Below are positions 63,440-64,000 of a stretch of 64,000 nt of DNA, piece by piece. Position 1 is the first letter of the stretch. Each line of letters begins with the position of its first letter. The DNA comes from Streptomyces sp. IMTB 2501 (GTDB lineage: Bacteria; Actinomycetota; Actinomycetes; Streptomycetales; Streptomycetaceae). The notes beneath the pieces were generated by a model that saw nothing but the letters and a program-made list of their open reading frames with translations, was not told the DNA's origin and did no database searches. Location of the stretch: positions 1 through 64,000 of the forward strand of contig NZ_MQUS01000012.1 in NCBI RefSeq assembly GCF_001953885.1, read 5' to 3'. The translations under genes were made by a program, and so were the position numbers.

Positions 63440-64000
63440 ATGGCCGATCCCAAGGGGTTCATGACCACGCCGCGCCAGGAGTGGGCGCGGCGGCCCGTCG
63501 AGGAGCGGGTACGGGACTGGGACGAGGTGTACGTCCCCGGGGCGCTGCTGCCCATCATCAGCAAGCAGGCCGACCGGTGCATGGACTGCGGGATCCCGTT
63601 CTGCCACGACGCCTGTCCGCTCGGCAATCTGATCCCGGAGTGGAACGACCTGGTCTCGCGGGAGGACTGGCGGGCGGCGAGCGACCGGCTGCACGCGACG
63701 AACAACTTCCCCGAGTTCACCGGCCGGTTGTGTCCGGCGCCCTGTGAGGCGGGGTGTGTGCTCGCGATCAACCAGCCGGCCGTGACCATCAAGAACGTCG
63801 AGTGCGCGATCGCAGACCGGGCCTGGGCGGAAGGTTTCGTCCCGGCGCGGCCGCCGGATCGGCTGTCGGGGATGACCGTCGCCGTCATCGGCTCCGGGCC
63901 CACCGGGCTCGCCGCGGCGCAACAGCTCACACGGGCAGGGCACACGGTCGCCGTGTACGAGAAGGACGACCGGATCGGCGGGCTGATGCGCTACGGGATT
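63440..64000 (+). CDS. gltD: Glutamate synthase small subunit, N-terminal part
   Basis: The 187 residues seen are the start of the NADPH-dependent small subunit of glutamate synthase, which passes electrons to the large subunit that forms glutamate from glutamine and 2-oxoglutarate. The iron-sulfur region has ADRCMDCGIPFCHDACPLGN and CPAPCEAGCVLAI, followed by the FAD motif VAVIGSGPTGLAAAQQL. The ATG has AGGAAG upstream. The gene runs out of the window. No gltB lies upstream, so its partner is probably downstream. Confidence 0.96.
   Translation, partial: MADPKGFMTTPRQEWARRPVEERVRDWDEVYVPGALLPIISKQADRCMDCGIPFCHDACPLGNLIPEWNDLVSREDWRAASDRLHATNNFPEFTGRLCPAPCEAGCVLAINQPAVTIKNVECAIADRAWAEGFVPARPPDRLSGMTVAVIGSGPTGLAAAQQLTRAGHTVAVYEKDDRIGGLMRYGI

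Overview
The window is chromosomal DNA from a high-GC actinomycete, almost certainly a Streptomyces. The evidence is the strong third-position GC, frequent GTG starts, WhiA, an RbpA-type RNA polymerase binding protein, OpcA, several Tat or lipoprotein-type exported proteins, mycothiol-type enzymes, and a gene order (zwf-opcA-pgl, pgi, rbpA-secG-tpiA-pgk-gap, whiA-yvcK-rapZ-uvrC, uvrA, uvrB) that is typical of the Streptomyces core. I see no rRNA, tRNA, CRISPR array, prophage or biosynthetic gene cluster. The only mobile DNA is a small transposase remnant.

Layout. 1-2.2 kb: oxidative pentose phosphate genes (zwf end, opcA, pgl). 2.2-8.9 kb: a sugar uptake block on the minus strand (alpha-glucosidase-type GH13 enzyme, lipoprotein binding protein, two permeases, and a second exported binding protein). 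No ATPase is encoded here, so a shared MsiK-type ATPase is likely. 9-12.6 kb: a PadR regulator with a MacB/FtsX-type ABC exporter. 12.8-20 kb: pgi, an MFS exporter, rbpA, secG, tpiA, pgk, gap. 20-23 kb: a large secreted M14 carboxypeptidase. 23.4-28.6 kb: the tightly overlapping uvrC-rapZ-yvcK-whiA operon. 28.6-33.9 kb: accessory-looking genes (a frameshifted Imm1-like gene, an HTH protein, a Rieske protein, an IS5-type remnant, and an ECF41 sigma factor divergent from a SnoaL-LUD fusion). 34-36.3 kb: a LacI regulator and a PfkB kinase. 36.4-41 kb: uvrA, a mycothiol-type enzyme and an MBL hydrolase. 41.4-46 kb: a polar amino acid ABC transporter, aroQ and an MHS-type transporter. 46-51.1 kb: a cation antiporter, a TerC protein behind a probable manganese riboswitch, a large TerD fusion and a TerD protein. 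51.3-56 kb: uvrB, an MHYT protein, a glycerophosphodiesterase and ogt. 56-64 kb: VOC protein, psuG-psuK, a methyltransferase, corA, a uridine-kinase-like protein, DUF2293 and DUF1772 proteins, and the start of gltD.

The most informative non-coding signal is a repeated promoter motif of the form TGTCRGTG-N8-TANNNT. This is the LexA-independent (RecA-NDp, PafBC-type) DNA damage promoter of actinobacteria. It lies correctly placed upstream of uvrA, uvrB, uvrC, ogt, a TerD gene and an MFS exporter gene. The window therefore holds most of a dispersed DNA repair regulon. Through uvrC, the sporulation regulator whiA may be transcribed from the same promoter. A second clear signal is a pair of divergent ECF41-type promoters whose -35 elements form a 10-bp inverted repeat between the sigma gene and the SnoaL-LUD gene. 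I did not find a wholly new multi-gene system.
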